A stretch of DNA of 51,686 bases, taken from positions 1-51,686 of the forward strand of contig NZ_BATB01000018.1 in NCBI RefSeq assembly GCF_000466965.1, in the 5' to 3' direction. Position 1 is the stretch's first letter. Each line of letters begins with the position of its first letter. The DNA is from Limimaricola cinnabarinus LL-001. GTDB taxonomy: Bacteria > Pseudomonadota > Alphaproteobacteria > Rhodobacterales > Rhodobacteraceae. Positions 39,535-49,122 of this stretch are shown here, one piece after another. Made by a program: the position numbers and the translations under genes. Under the pieces are notes generated by a model. It was not told where the DNA came from. It did not search any database and saw nothing but the letters and a program-made list of their open reading frames with translations.

Positions 39535-41811
39535 ATGCCGATCACCGAAAGCTTGATGCCGACATCGTTTTCCGCAGGTCTCGATGTCTGGTCGAGCGGC
39601 GACGGAACACCCGGCTCCGACACCTATGCGCAATCGGGCAGCGGCGTCTTCGTGCCCGCCGATCAGGATTTCGGCGGCGCGCTCGAAATCCTCAAGACCG
39701 CCTCGGTGCAAAAGCTGCGCTACATGGGCGAGACGCCGGTGCGGCCCGGCCTCTACATCCGCGTCACCGCGAGGGTGAAGGCGGTGTCGGGGCCGCTTCC
39801 GGGGGTGCGGATCGCGGCCTGGGCCGGGCGCGAGACGGGCGCGCATCTGGGCGGGGTGGACGAAACCGCGCCCGTCACCGAGCTTACCGCTTATGGCGAT
39901 GTGGTCGAGGTCCGCGCCATCATCGGGCCGGGGCTGCGCGACGGGGTCGATCTGGTGTGGCCGGGGGCGGGCTACGGCCATGTCGGGATCGATCTCACCG
40001 GCCCCTCGGGCGGGGTGGTGCGCGTCGACGACATCGCGGTCGAGGAAGTCACGCATCTTTTCGCGGCCGATTTCGCGGGCGTGGTCGATGTGCGCGATTA
40101 CGGCGCGCGCGGCGACGGCACCGGCAATGATGCCGCCGCCTTCGAGGCCGCCGACGCGGCGGCGGAGGGGCGCATGGTTCTGGTGCCGGAGGGGCGCTTT
40201 CGCATCACCAGCGACGTCACCTTCCGCAGCCATGTACGCTTTGTCGGCACCGTCGCGCCGGTGGGCGGGACCAAGCTGATCCTGCAGCGCGATTTCCGCT
40301 TTGGCGCCTATCTCGACGCGCTCGGCAACGAGGAGCTGGCCTTCACCAAGGCGTTTCAAGCACTCTTGAGTTTTTCGGACCACGAGTCGCTCGATCTCGA
40401 GGGGCGGCGCATCGGCCTCACGAAACCCTTCGACATGGCCGCCGCCGTGCCCGACCGCGAGACCTTCGCCACCCGCCGCGTGGTGCGCAACGGTCAGTTC
40501 CAGCCCATCGACGGCGCGGCTTGGACGCCCGCGAAGGTGACGTCGAACGCCAGCTATGCCGCCGCCACGCCCTACCGGCTCGACAATGTGAGCAATGCGG
40601 GTTCGATCGCGCCGGGCAGCCTCGTGACCGGAAACGGGGTCGGGCGCGAAGTCTATGTCAAATCGGTCGATGTCGCCAACCGCCGGGTCGTTCTGAGCCA
40701 GCCGCTCTATGACGCCGAAGGGGTCCAGCCCTTCACCTTTACCCGGTTTCGCTACCTGATCGACTTCTCGGGGTTCAGGGATCTGAGCCAGTTCGTCTTC
40801 GACGACATCGAATTCCAGTGCAACGGCATCGCCTCGGGGATCATCCTGCCGCCCGCCGGTCTCGCCTTTCATTTGCGCGACTGCTTCGTGACCAAGCCGC
40901 GGGACCGCGGCCTGACCTCGCATGGCGGCGGCTGTCAGGGGATGATGATCGACCGCTGCCAGTTCCTGTCGAACGAGCAGGGCCTGCCGGTGGAGCAGCG
41001 GAAAACCCTGTGCTTCAACGCCAACGCCAACGACGTGAAGATCCGCGACAGCCGGATCGTGCTGTTCGAGCATTTCTGCGTGCTGGCGGGCACCGGCAAC
41101 CTGATCTCGAACAACCACTGGTTCCATGGCGATTCGGAATCCGACGGGGTGCGCAAGGGCGGCATCATCCTGACCCGACCCAACCCGGCCTCGCTGATCG
41201 TCGGCAACTACATCGACAACAATTTCATCGAATGGAGCAACGAGCACGACGAGAGCCCCGCGCGCGGCGCGCAGTTCAGCTTCGGCGGCCTCACCATCAC
41301 CGGCAACATCTTCATCTGCACCGATGCGGCGCGCTGGTTCAACTGGCTGGTGATCAAGCCGCGCGGGCCGGGCCACTACATCCACGGGCTGCACGTGACC
41401 GGCAACGTGTTCCGGACCTTCAACGGCAACATCGACCGGGTCGAGCATGTCGACACCAGCTTTGCCGACCTCGATTACGGGCGGATGCGCGACATCACCT
41501 TCGAATCCAACGCCTTTCATGGCATCAACGCCCCGGCGCGCAATCCCGCGAGCCTGAGCCATGCCGAGAATTCGGCAACCCGGATCTGGGTCGTCGGCAC
41601 CGCGCCGCATCTGCCGTTCGAGGGGCGCGCGCGGGTGGTGGAGGCGGCGCTTCCCGAAGGCAAGGTCGAGGACGCGTCAGGGAATGCGGTCTATGCGAAC
41701 CCGTGGATCGACCCCGAGCATGGCGGCGACAGGCGCAGCTTCCGCATCATCTGGGACCGGCCGGTTTCGGGACGGATGCGCTGCCGCGTGCGCATGGATC
41801 AGCCTGCATGA
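39535..41811 (+). CDS. Large right-handed beta-helix protein (glycosyl hydrolase 28 / pectate-lyase-3 related)
   Basis: A 758-residue protein. An N-terminal beta-sandwich-like domain (about 1-190, with PGLYIRVTARVKAVSGPLPGVRIAAWAGRETG) is followed by VVDVRDYGARGDGTGNDAAAFEAADAAA, the entry motif of pectate-lyase-3/GH28-related parallel beta-helices, and then many short rungs with N/D turns (LVTGNGV, ISNNHWFHG, IVGNYIDNNF, ITGNIFIC, VTGNVFRTF). Such proteins bind or cleave polysaccharides; no clear catalytic Asp cluster can be assigned by eye. No signal peptide is visible, so export, if any, would be by a non-classical route. ATG 39535 is favoured over upstream starts, which give low-complexity sequence. 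Confidence 0.8.
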   Translation: MPITESLMPTSFSAGLDVWSSGDGTPGSDTYAQSGSGVFVPADQDFGGALEILKTASVQKLRYMGETPVRPGLYIRVTARVKAVSGPLPGVRIAAWAGRETGAHLGGVDETAPVTELTAYGDVVEVRAIIGPGLRDGVDLVWPGAGYGHVGIDLTGPSGGVVRVDDIAVEEVTHLFAADFAGVVDVRDYGARGDGTGNDAAAFEAADAAAEGRMVLVPEGRFRITSDVTFRSHVRFVGTVAPVGGTKLILQRDFRFGAYLDALGNEELAFTKAFQALLSFSDHESLDLEGRRIGLTKPFDMAAAVPDRETFATRRVVRNGQFQPIDGAAWTPAKVTSNASYAAATPYRLDNVSNAGSIAPGSLVTGNGVGREVYVKSVDVANRRVVLSQPLYDAEGVQPFTFTRFRYLIDFSGFRDLSQFVFDDIEFQCNGIASGIILPPAGLAFHLRDCFVTKPRDRGLTSHGGGCQGMMIDRCQFLSNEQGLPVEQRKTLCFNANANDVKIRDSRIVLFEHFCVLAGTGNLISNNHWFHGDSESDGVRKGGIILTRPNPASLIVGNYIDNNFIEWSNEHDESPARGAQFSFGGLTITGNIFICTDAARWFNWLVIKPRGPGHYIHGLHVTGNVFRTFNGNIDRVEHVDTSFADLDYGRMRDITFESNAFHGINAPARNPASLSHAENSATRIWVVGTAPHLPFEGRARVVEAALPEGKVEDASGNAVYANPWIDPEHGGDRRSFRIIWDRPVSGRMRCRVRMDQPA

Positions 41812-41897
41812 CGCAGAGCGGCGCGGAACCCGAAAGGGGGTTCGCGCGTCCATGCAGGTAGCCCTCCCACCCCGGGCCCCCTCCTGTGGAGACGATG

Positions 41898-42224
41898 ATG
41901 AACTCGATCGCGACACCGGCCGAACTCGTTCGAACATCCGTGACATTCTGGACCCTGATGGCCGAAACCCAAGCGGTAATGGCCTACCGCATCATGGGCA
42001 TGGCGGGCCTGTGGGCCGTCACCGGCACCGAAAATACCCGCATGGTCGACGAGAAGGGCCCGGCCTTCGCCGAGGCGATGGTCGCGGGCAACCGGGCCAT
42101 GATGTCGGGCAAGCGCCCCGATCAGGTCGCGATGGCCACGATGCTGCCGCTGCAGCGCCGCACCGCCTTGAACAACAAGCGTCTGGCGAAGCGTGGCCCA
42201 AATTTCCTGAAGATGGGCGGCTGA
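41898..42224 (+). CDS. Small helical protein of the rhodobacteral 'antifreeze'-annotated family
   Basis: A 108-residue helical protein (MNSIATPAELVRTSVTFWTLMAETQAVMAYRIMGMAG, then ENTRMVDEKGPAFAEAMVAGNRAMMSGKRPDQV). It resembles short proteins annotated, without proof, as 'antifreeze protein' in Rhodobacterales, and in composition a phasin-like granule protein. Start ATG 41898 follows GGAG by six bases; 41895 is possible. A second small helical gene follows 92 bp later. Confidence 0.6.
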   Translation: MNSIATPAELVRTSVTFWTLMAETQAVMAYRIMGMAGLWAVTGTENTRMVDEKGPAFAEAMVAGNRAMMSGKRPDQVAMATMLPLQRRTALNNKRLAKRGPNFLKMGG

Positions 42225-42316
42225 CGCTGGTTTCCGCCGGGACGGCGTCCGCGCCGGAACGCGGCGCCGCATCCGGGGGTTGTGGCGGCACACTCACCCC
42301 TGGAAAGGTCCAAGCG

Positions 42317-42565
42317 ATGGACAACCGCTATATCACCATGCCGCTCCAGATGTGGCAGGCAGGCTTCAAGATGTGGAGCGCCGCGTTCGACATGCAGATG
42401 TCGGCAATGAACGCGCTTCTCCCCAAGGCCCGCGAAATGGCCGAAGAGGGCGCCGATCTCGCCAATGAGGCAGGCGACGCGGCGATGGTCGGCAACGACT
42501 TTGCCCGCAAGGCGGCGCAGAGTATCGCCAATTCCGGTGCCCGGGACAAGGCGATGCCGGTCTGA
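42317..42565 (+). CDS. Small phasin-like helical protein
   Basis: An 82-residue protein, MDNRYITMPLQMWQAGFKMW followed by SAAFDMQMSAMNALLPKAREMAEEGADLANEA, an amphipathic helix with repeated aromatic and Met residues. GGAAAGG precedes the ATG by about seven bases. Its pattern resembles phasins or other granule/membrane-surface helices. It is probably co-expressed with the preceding gene. No function can be assigned. Confidence 0.55.
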   Translation: MDNRYITMPLQMWQAGFKMWSAAFDMQMSAMNALLPKAREMAEEGADLANEAGDAAMVGNDFARKAAQSIANSGARDKAMPV

Positions 42566-42642
42566 TCCGATCGGGCCGTGCGAACGCATCGGCGTCGTGG
42601 CGCAAGCTGCGGCGCCGGTTTCGTTTGCCTGAGGGAAGAAAG

Positions 42643-42719
<77 letters not shown>

Positions 42720-42754
42720 ACTGCGCGCGTATCTGGCCTTTCGTCGCGCATGTG

Positions 42755-43225
42755 TCAAGCGGTGGGGCGGGGATTTTCGAGATCGGCGCGCGACAGGGCG
42801 AAAGCCCGGCCGAACCCGCCGACCAGAAACCCGCCCTGCACCTTCAGCCGCAGCAGCCGGAAATCGGTGAAATCGTAATAGAGCGCTGCCTGCGGATGCC
42901 ATGCGATCCACGCCGCGCGATGCGCCGCCTTGTCGGCCGCCTCGGCCCGAAGCTCCAGCGACAGCCGCGCGGCGGCGAGCGGATCGCCGGGGCCCGGCTC
43001 ACCGATCAGCAGGGCGCAGCGGGGGTCGGTAGCGAGAGCCCGCGTGTGCCGCGACAGATCCGACACCAGCATGAGCAGGTCCGCGCCATCGGGCAAGAGC
43101 GCCACCCGGCTCAGCCTCGGCGGCCCGTCACCCTGCACGCCGAGCACGCCGTGGCGCGCCTGCGCCAAGAGCCGCGCCGCCTGCTTGCGGGCGCCGTCAT
43201 CGGTGGGTCGGATCGGATCGTTCAT
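42755..43225 (-). CDS. Pyridoxamine-5'-phosphate-oxidase-like (HugZ-type) protein
   Basis: A 156-residue split-barrel protein: [76 protein letters not shown] is the flavin-binding barrel, and [27 protein letters not shown] ends it like HugZ haem-utilisation proteins. It lacks the extra C-terminal domain of full HugZ. Role in haem degradation is possible but unproven. Confidence 0.82.
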   Translation of the reverse strand: MNDPIRPTDDGARKQAARLLAQARHGVLGVQGDGPPRLSRVALLPDGADLLMLVSDLSRHTRALATDPRCALLIGEPGPGDPLAAARLSLELRAEAADKAAHRAAWIAWHPQAALYYDFTDFRLLRLKVQGGFLVGGFGRAFALSRADLENPRPTA

Positions 43226-43262
43226 GGTACCAGCCTGTCGCGGCGCGGCGGCGCAGGCAAGA

Positions 43263-43937
43263 TCAGAAGCGCCACCAGCTTTCGAGCGTCAGCCCGCCGC
43301 CGCGGTCGCCGGTCATCGCGCGGGTGAGGCCGAGCCGCAGGTCGAACGTCTCGGTCGTGTGCCATATGACCGATGCGCCGAGCTTGGCGTAAAGGTCGCC
43401 AGACAGCCCGTAGCCTGCCTGCCCCTGAAACAGGCCGGTCCAGAGCGGGGTGATCTTGTGGCCCCACGTGGCTTCGATCTTGGCCTGATGCGACAGCCGG
43501 GTCACGCCGAGCTGCCCTTGGGCGTCGAGCGCCAGCCAGCCGCTTTCGAGCCCGCGTCCCCAATGCAGCCCGAGCCGCGTCGTCGCCTCGTGGGTGCCGT
43601 CGGGCAGCAGCGTCGCGCCGAGCCCGGTCGACACCGCCCAGACATCGTCGCCATCGCCCGGGCGCCAAGGCAGGCGCAGCCATGCAAAGAGACTTCCGGC
43701 GGTGCCCGCATCTGCGGTGTAGCCGTCGATGCCCAGGGTGAGCCGCGCGGTCAGGCCGTGTTCGGCATAGAACATCGGGTCGTAATGCACAGGCCGCATC
43801 GCACCGCCGAAGAGCGCCACGTTGCCGCCGAAGGACAGGAATGTCTCGCCCTCGTCGCGCGGCCATGCCCCCGCCCAGACCGGTCCCGCGCCCAAGGCGA
43901 GCCGCAGGCAGAGCAACAGGACGAGGATGCGCGACAT
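43263..43937 (-). CDS. Predicted outer-membrane beta-barrel protein
   Basis: A 224-residue protein with signal peptide (MSRILVLLLCLRLALGAGPVWA) and alternating-strand sequence: GETFLSFGGNVALFGG, LTARLTLGIDGYT, TRLGLHWGRGLESGWLALDAQGQLG and TFDLRLGLTRAMTGDRGGGLTLESWWRF. The final Phe in WWRF is the BamA-recognition signature of outer-membrane proteins. No family name is known to me. Downstream, the HugZ-like gene is on the same strand. Confidence 0.75.
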   Translation of the reverse strand: MSRILVLLLCLRLALGAGPVWAGAWPRDEGETFLSFGGNVALFGGAMRPVHYDPMFYAEHGLTARLTLGIDGYTADAGTAGSLFAWLRLPWRPGDGDDVWAVSTGLGATLLPDGTHEATTRLGLHWGRGLESGWLALDAQGQLGVTRLSHQAKIEATWGHKITPLWTGLFQGQAGYGLSGDLYAKLGASVIWHTTETFDLRLGLTRAMTGDRGGGLTLESWWRF

Positions 43938-43982
43938 CGGCCCTTCCCCCGAACAGCCATTCCCAAGGCTGAGGGTGGGCAG

Positions 43983-44498
43983 TTAACGGCGGGTTAACGA
44001 CCGCAGCCGCCACAGATAGGCGGCATAGGCGGGGATCTCGCGTAGAGCGAGGCGCAGCTGCGCCGCCCGACGTGCGCCGCCCTGCGGGGCGCTGCCGCGC
44101 GCCTCGAGCCCGTGCCTGCGCGCCACCAGCAGGGCGCGGGGCAGGTGGGGCGCGTCGGTCACCACCACGACCCGGTCCGTGCCGAGCCGGGCAAGGATCG
44201 GCAGGGCGAGACGGATGTTTTCGAGCGTGTCGCGCGAGGCGGTCTCGGGGTGGATCGCCTCGTCCGGCACGCCCGCCTCGACGAGCAGTCGGCGCATCGC
44301 CTCGCCCTCGCTCGGCGGATGCCGCCCCAGCCCGCCGCAGGGCACGAGATGCGACACCTCGCCCATGTGCCATAGCGCAGCGCCCTGCAGCGTGCGCCGC
44401 CACAGCGTCGGCGAAGGTCCGCCCTCCCAGACGGCGGCACCGAGGATCAGCGCGGCGGTGGTTTCATCGGAGGTCTTAGTTGTCGTCGGGTCGGTCAT
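43983..44498 (-). CDS. YdcF/DUF218-family protein
   Basis: A 171-residue protein: AALILGAAVWEGGPSPTLWRRTLQGAALW, VPCGGLGRHPPSEGEAMRRLLVEAGVPDEAIHPETASRDTLENI and VVVVTDAPHLPRALLVARRHG are the DUF218 signature blocks. The family includes SanA/ElyC-type envelope proteins, but this copy has no membrane anchor. ATG 44498 is preferred over upstream starts. Role unknown. Confidence 0.85.
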   Translation of the reverse strand: MTDPTTTKTSDETTAALILGAAVWEGGPSPTLWRRTLQGAALWHMGEVSHLVPCGGLGRHPPSEGEAMRRLLVEAGVPDEAIHPETASRDTLENIRLALPILARLGTDRVVVVTDAPHLPRALLVARRHGLEARGSAPQGGARRAAQLRLALREIPAYAAYLWRLRSLTRR

Positions 44499-44614
44499 CG
44501 GGGACGGTCCTGTTCCTGCGGGCCAGCTAGCGGCGCCATGATCCCGCCCGGCAGACCGGGCCTTTCCCACGCGCGTTGCCGCGCTAGGCTTGGCGCAACA
44601 ATTGGAGACGGATG

Positions 44615-44887
44615 ATGGCAGAACTTCTGCAAGGCATCGGCATCGCGGCGTTGGTCATACTGGCGCTTGTGGGCCTCGCCGTGGGCTGGTTCGCAAGCCT
44701 GCTTTCGGGCGGGCGCAGGCGGGCGCTCTACATGATCGTCGGCGCATTGGCAGCGATGGCCACGCCTTTCGTTCTGGCCGCGCTGGGCGTGACCGTTCTG
44801 GCCGCCGGGGGGCTGCTGCTGGTCATCCTCGTGGCGTTGATCGGCGCGGCGCTGGTGCTGGCGCTGGTGCGCGCGATCGCCAAATAG
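44615..44887 (+). CDS. Small hydrophobic membrane protein
   Basis: A 90-residue protein that is nearly all hydrophobic: three helices ([63 protein letters not shown]) around a basic GGRRR loop. It broadly resembles GlsB/YeaQ/YmgE proteins but the match is weak. GGAGACGG precedes the start; ATG 44612 is equally possible. Ends 14 bp from the convergent uvrB stop. Confidence 0.6.
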   Translation: MAELLQGIGIAALVILALVGLAVGWFASLLSGGRRRALYMIVGALAAMATPFVLAALGVTVLAAGGLLLVILVALIGAALVLALVRAIAK

Positions 44888-44900
44888 GCTCACGCGCCAC

Positions 44901-47108
44901 CTAGCGGGGCTTGCGGTTCTTCTTGCGATCCACGTTGCCGCCGCGCTGACCGGGCTTGCCGGCGGTGGAGCGTCCAGACGACTTCACCGCCGCCTCCGAG
45001 GCCCGCTCGACCGCCTGCTGGCGCGCCATGGGATCGTCCGACACCATCAGATCCACCGCCTCCAGCCGCTTCACCTCGTCGCGCAGGCGCGCCGCCTCCT
45101 CGAATTCGAGGTTTTCGGCGGCCTTGCGCATGTCGGTCTTGAGACCGTCGAGCACCGCTTGCAGGTTCGCCCCCGCCATCGGCTTGTCGACCTTGGCGGT
45201 GACCCGGTTCATGTCGACGTCGCCCTTGTAGAGACCGGCGAGGATGTCATCGACGTTCTTCTTCACGGTCTCGGGCGTGATGCCGTGTTCGATGTTGTAG
45301 GCGATCTGCTTCTCGCGGCGCCGCTCGGTCTCGGCCATGGCGCGCTCCATGGAGCCGGTGATCCGGTCGGCATACATGATGACCCGGCCGTCGACGTTGC
45401 GCGCCGCTCGGCCGATCGTCTGCACGAGCGAGGTTTCGGAGCGCAGGAAGCCCTCCTTGTCGGCGTCGAGGATCGCCACCAGCCCGCATTCGGGGATGTC
45501 GAGCCCCTCGCGCAGCAGGTTGATCCCGATCAGCACGTCGAAGGCCCCGAGCCGCAGGTCGCGCAGGATCTCGATCCGCTCTATCGTGTCGATGTCGGAA
45601 TGCATGTAGCGCACCTTGATGCCCTGCTCGTGCAGGTATTCGGTCAGGTCCTCGGCCATGCGCTTGGTCAACGTGGTGCACAGCGTGCGGTAGCCCTTGG
45701 CCGTGACGCGCCGGATCTCGTCCAGAAGGTCGTCCACCTGCGTCTTCACCGGCCGGATCTCGATCTGCGGGTCGAGCAGGCCGGTGGGGCGGATCACCTG
45801 TTCGGTGAAGACGCCGCCCGCCTGATCGAGCTCCCAAGCCGAAGGCGTGGCCGACACGAAGATCGACTGCGGCCGCATCGCGTCCCATTCCTCGAACTTG
45901 AGGGGGCGGTTGTCCATGCAGGACGGCAGGCGGAAGCCGTGCTCGGCCAGCGTCATCTTGCGCCGGAAGTCACCCTTGTACATGCCGCCGATCTGCGGGA
46001 CCGAGACGTGGCTTTCGTCGGCGAAGACGATGGCGTTGTCGGGGATGAACTCGAACAGGGTGGGCGGTGGCTCGCCCGGCGCGCGCCCCGTGAGATAGCG
46101 CGAGTAGTTCTCGATGCCGTTGCACACGCCGGTGGCCTCCAGCATTTCGAGATCGAAATGCGTGCGCTGCTCCAACCGCTGGGCTTCCAGCAGCTTGCCC
46201 TCGCCCTGAAGCTGCTCGAGCCGGATGCGCAGCTCTTCCTTGATGCCCTTCACCGCCTGATTCATCGTCGGGCGCGGGGTGACGTAGTGGCTGTTGGCAT
46301 AGATGCGGATGCGGTCGAACTCGTCGGTTTTCGACCCGGTGAGAGGGTCGAACTCGGTGATGCACTCCAACTCGTCGCCAAAGAAGGACAGCCGCCACGC
46401 TCGATCCTCGAGGTGGGCGGGCCAGACCTCGAGGCTGTCGCCTCGCACCCGGAACGAGCCGCGCGCGAAGGCCGCGTCGTTGCGCCGGTACTGCTGCGCC
46501 ACGAGATCGGCCATCACGGCACGCTGCTCGTAAGTCTTGCCCTTGTGCAGGTCGACCGTCATCGCGCCATAGGTTTCGACGCTCCCGATGCCGTAGATGC
46601 ACGAGACCGAGGCCACGATGATCACGTCGTCGCGCTCGAGAAGCGCGCGGGTGGCCGAGTGGCGCATCCGGTCGATCTGTTCGTTGATCTGGCTTTCCTT
46701 CTCGATGAAGGTGTCCGATCGCGGCACGTAGGCTTCGGGCTGATAGTAGTCGTAATACGAGACGAAATATTCGACCGCGTTGTCGGGGAAGAACCCCTTG
46801 AATTCGCCATAGAGCTGCGCCGCGAGGGTCTTGTTGGGCGCAAGGATGATCGCCGGGCGCTGCGTCTCCTCGATCACGCGGGCCATGGTGAAGGTCTTGC
46901 CGGTGCCGGTGGCGCCCAGAAGCACCTGATCGCGCTCGCCCGAACTGATGCCGCCCGCAAGCTCGACGATGGCGGTGGGCTGGTCGCCCGCCGCCGAGAA
47001 GTCGGTCTGCATGCGGAACCGCTTGCCGCCTTCAAGCTTGTCGCGCGCCTTCACATCCGGCGCGGGGGCGTGCAGCATCGGCATCTGCTGGGGCGAGTTG
47101 TTGTGCAT
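44901..47108 (-). CDS. uvrB: UvrB, excinuclease ABC subunit B
   Basis: A 735-residue DNA damage-recognition helicase of nucleotide excision repair. [14 protein letters not shown] is Walker [15 protein letters not shown] the beta-hairpin with its damage-probing aromatics, [16 protein letters not shown] the DExD region, [26 protein letters not shown] and QTIGRAARN motifs V-VI, and the C-terminal UVR domain ([17 protein letters not shown]) binds UvrC. A lysine-rich tail follows. ATG 47108 has GAGGAG seven bases upstream. Intact. Confidence 0.97.
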   Translation of the reverse strand: MHNNSPQQMPMLHAPAPDVKARDKLEGGKRFRMQTDFSAAGDQPTAIVELAGGISSGERDQVLLGATGTGKTFTMARVIEETQRPAIILAPNKTLAAQLYGEFKGFFPDNAVEYFVSYYDYYQPEAYVPRSDTFIEKESQINEQIDRMRHSATRALLERDDVIIVASVSCIYGIGSVETYGAMTVDLHKGKTYEQRAVMADLVAQQYRRNDAAFARGSFRVRGDSLEVWPAHLEDRAWRLSFFGDELECITEFDPLTGSKTDEFDRIRIYANSHYVTPRPTMNQAVKGIKEELRIRLEQLQGEGKLLEAQRLEQRTHFDLEMLEATGVCNGIENYSRYLTGRAPGEPPPTLFEFIPDNAIVFADESHVSVPQIGGMYKGDFRRKMTLAEHGFRLPSCMDNRPLKFEEWDAMRPQSIFVSATPSAWELDQAGGVFTEQVIRPTGLLDPQIEIRPVKTQVDDLLDEIRRVTAKGYRTLCTTLTKRMAEDLTEYLHEQGIKVRYMHSDIDTIERIEILRDLRLGAFDVLIGINLLREGLDIPECGLVAILDADKEGFLRSETSLVQTIGRAARNVDGRVIMYADRITGSMERAMAETERRREKQIAYNIEHGITPETVKKNVDDILAGLYKGDVDMNRVTAKVDKPMAGANLQAVLDGLKTDMRKAAENLEFEEAARLRDEVKRLEAVDLMVSDDPMARQQAVERASEAAVKSSGRSTAGKPGQRGGNVDRKKNRKPR

Positions 47109-47240
47109 CGGCGGACTCCTCGGGACCGAACCAATCTGGCCTCTTTTCGTTCCTGTGCAAGAGGGGTGCGGCGTCTTTGCCGCCTTGCATGGCGACGCCG
47201 TTTTGCCGATAACGCCGAGCAGATGAGAAGGGACCATCAG

Positions 47241-47552
47241 ATGCGCGCACGGATCTACCGACCCGCCCGGACAGCCACCCAGTCCGGCACCGCCAAGACC
47301 GAGGCCTGGATCCTCGAATTCGCGCCGGCCTCCAAGCGCGAGATCGACCCGCTGATGGGTTGGACCAGCTCGACCGACACCCAAAGCCAGGTGCGGATGT
47401 ATTTCGACAGCCGCGAGGCGGCGCTGGCCTATGCCGAAAAACACGGGCTCGACGCGATCGTGCAGGAGCCGCATGTGCGCAAGCACAACATCCGCCCCGG
47501 CGGCTATGGCGAGAACTTCTCGACCACCCGGCGCGGGGCGTGGACGCACTGA
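47241..47552 (+). CDS. NDUFS4-like accessory subunit of respiratory complex I (ETC_C1_NDUFA4 family)
   Basis: A 103-residue protein: [58 protein letters not shown] and [22 protein letters not shown] match the bacterial counterpart of the 18-kDa complex I subunit NDUFS4 found in alphaproteobacteria. It stabilises the peripheral arm. Divergent from uvrB. Confidence 0.92.
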   Translation: MRARIYRPARTATQSGTAKTEAWILEFAPASKREIDPLMGWTSSTDTQSQVRMYFDSREAALAYAEKHGLDAIVQEPHVRKHNIRPGGYGENFSTTRRGAWTH

Positions 47553-47663
47553 TTTGTAAATTCGACTCAAGTTGAGGCGGTTTCGCGGTCGAGATCCGGC
47601 GAAGAGGTCGTTAGACGCAATGTCGAGTGTCCGATCGGATCGGATGCCATGGACTTCTAGCAA

Positions 47664-47690
47664 GGGCGGCCTGACGGCCGCCCGTTTCGT
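47664..47690 (+). terminator. Rho-independent terminator
   Basis: Stem GGGCGGCC (47664-47671) / GGCCGCCC (47676-47683) with loop TGAC, followed by GTTTCGTTT. It closes the NDUFS4-like unit just before MYG1. Confidence 0.8.
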
Positions 47691-47704
47691 TTCAAGGATC
47701 AGCC

Positions 47705-48643
47705 ATGACCATCACCCACCTCGTCACCCATTCGGGCGGCTTTCACGCCGATGAACTCCTGTCCTCGGTCATCCTGACCCGTCTGTTCGCTGATGCCGAA
47801 CTGGTGCGCAGCCGTGACAAGGCCTGGATCACCCCCGGCGAGGGGCGGATCATCTACGACGTGGGCGGTCAGTACGACGCCGAGGCGCGGATCTTCGATC
47901 ACCACCAGAAGCCCAACCCGCTGCGCGAGGACGGCCAGCCCTACAGCTCCTTTGGCCTGATCTGGGCACAATACGGGCGCGACTACCTGCGCGCACTCGA
48001 TGTCCCCGAGCATGATGCCGAGAAGATCCACGCCTCGTTTGACCGGGGTTTCGTGCTGCCCGTCGATCTGATCGACAACGGCGCGGTGGACGCCTCCGCC
48101 GCGGGGCCGCTGTTCTCGGGACTGACGCTGCCGGCGCTGCTTGAAAGCCTGAAACCCGCCTTTGACGACCGCGAAGAGGGGGCCGACGACCGCGCCTTCG
48201 CCGCCGCCGTGCCGGTCGCGCGGGCCTTCGTCGAAGCCCGTATCCGCCGCTCGGCTGCAAAATACCGCGCCGAGGCGATGGTGCTGGCCGCGATCAAGGC
48301 GGCAGGTGAGGGACGCATTCTGGAGCTGCCTATGGGTATGCCCTTCCGCGCCGGGGTCGAGGCGGCGGGTGCCGATCACTTGCTTTTCGTGGTTCACCCG
48401 CGCGGCAGCGACTGGGCCCTGACCACGATCCGCACCGGCGACGACACCTTCGCGACCCGCGCCGACCTGCCTGCCGCTTGGGCTGGGCTGACCGATGAGG
48501 CGCTGGAAGCCGCATCGGGTGTGCCGGGCGCGAAGTTCTGCCACAATGGCCGTTTCATCGCCGTGGCCAACAGCCGCGATGCGATCGTGGCGATGGCGGA
48601 ACTGGCGGTGGCTGAGGTTTCGAAAGCCAACGCGGCGCCATAG
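47705..48643 (+). CDS. MYG1-family protein (predicted DHH-type phosphoesterase)
   Basis: A 312-residue protein with the MYG1 hallmarks: [25 protein letters not shown] at the start (metal-binding HADE), [10 protein letters not shown] (DHH-like) and [13 protein letters not shown]. Eukaryotic MYG1 is an exonuclease processing RNA; bacterial members are widespread with unproven activity. Full length. Confidence 0.93.
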   Translation: MTITHLVTHSGGFHADELLSSVILTRLFADAELVRSRDKAWITPGEGRIIYDVGGQYDAEARIFDHHQKPNPLREDGQPYSSFGLIWAQYGRDYLRALDVPEHDAEKIHASFDRGFVLPVDLIDNGAVDASAAGPLFSGLTLPALLESLKPAFDDREEGADDRAFAAAVPVARAFVEARIRRSAAKYRAEAMVLAAIKAAGEGRILELPMGMPFRAGVEAAGADHLLFVVHPRGSDWALTTIRTGDDTFATRADLPAAWAGLTDEALEAASGVPGAKFCHNGRFIAVANSRDAIVAMAELAVAEVSKANAAP

Positions 48644-48834
48644 TGGCGCGGACGGGGCTGCAACTGGGGTTTGGCCAAGAAGGTCGGTAAGCGGCCGCTC
48701 GCTGCGCGCAACACGAACGGCCGCTTCGGCGCCAGATCAGGCTTGTTTCCGGTCTACCTCAAACGTCTCTGTGTGCTTGTTTCATCGGGGCGGCTCTTTA
48801 TTCTGCGCGCAGGTGCAACAGATAAGAGACTGGC

Positions 48835-49122
48835 ATGCGGATCTTCTTTACGGGCGGCTCCGGCAAGGCCGGGCGTCACGTCATCCCCTACCTGCTCGAG
48901 CGCGGGCATCGGGTGGTCAACGCCGACCGCGTGCCGCTCGACTTGCCTGATGTCGATAATTTGCGCGTCGAGCTGACCGATAGCGGGCAGGTGTTCAACG
49001 CTCTGAGCGCGCTGGCCGGGCTCGACGAACTCGAACTCGCAACGGTGCCGCGCTACGATGCTATCGTGCATTTCGCTGCCCTGCCGCGCATCCTGATCGA
49101 GCCGGACTGCGAGACCTACCGT
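48835..49122 (+). pseudogene. NAD-dependent epimerase/dehydratase, 5' fragment
   Basis: Ninety-six residues of an extended SDR: MRIFFTGGSGKAGRHVIPYLLERGH (GxxGxxG), then YDAIVHFAALPRILIEPDCETYR. Homologues run on to about 300 residues, including YxxxK, but here homology stops at 49122 and a different gene begins. The remaining frame ends at 49152. Truncated by a deletion. Confidence 0.85.

Noticed and set aside
44612-44887. A confident GlsB/YeaQ/YmgE assignment for the small membrane protein
   Set aside because: Only hydrophobicity and size agree; no diagnostic residues are clear.
47109-47240. An alphaproteobacterial LexA box (GTTC-N7-GTTC) upstream of uvrB
   Set aside because: Only isolated GTTC/GAAC half-sites are present, at wrong spacing.
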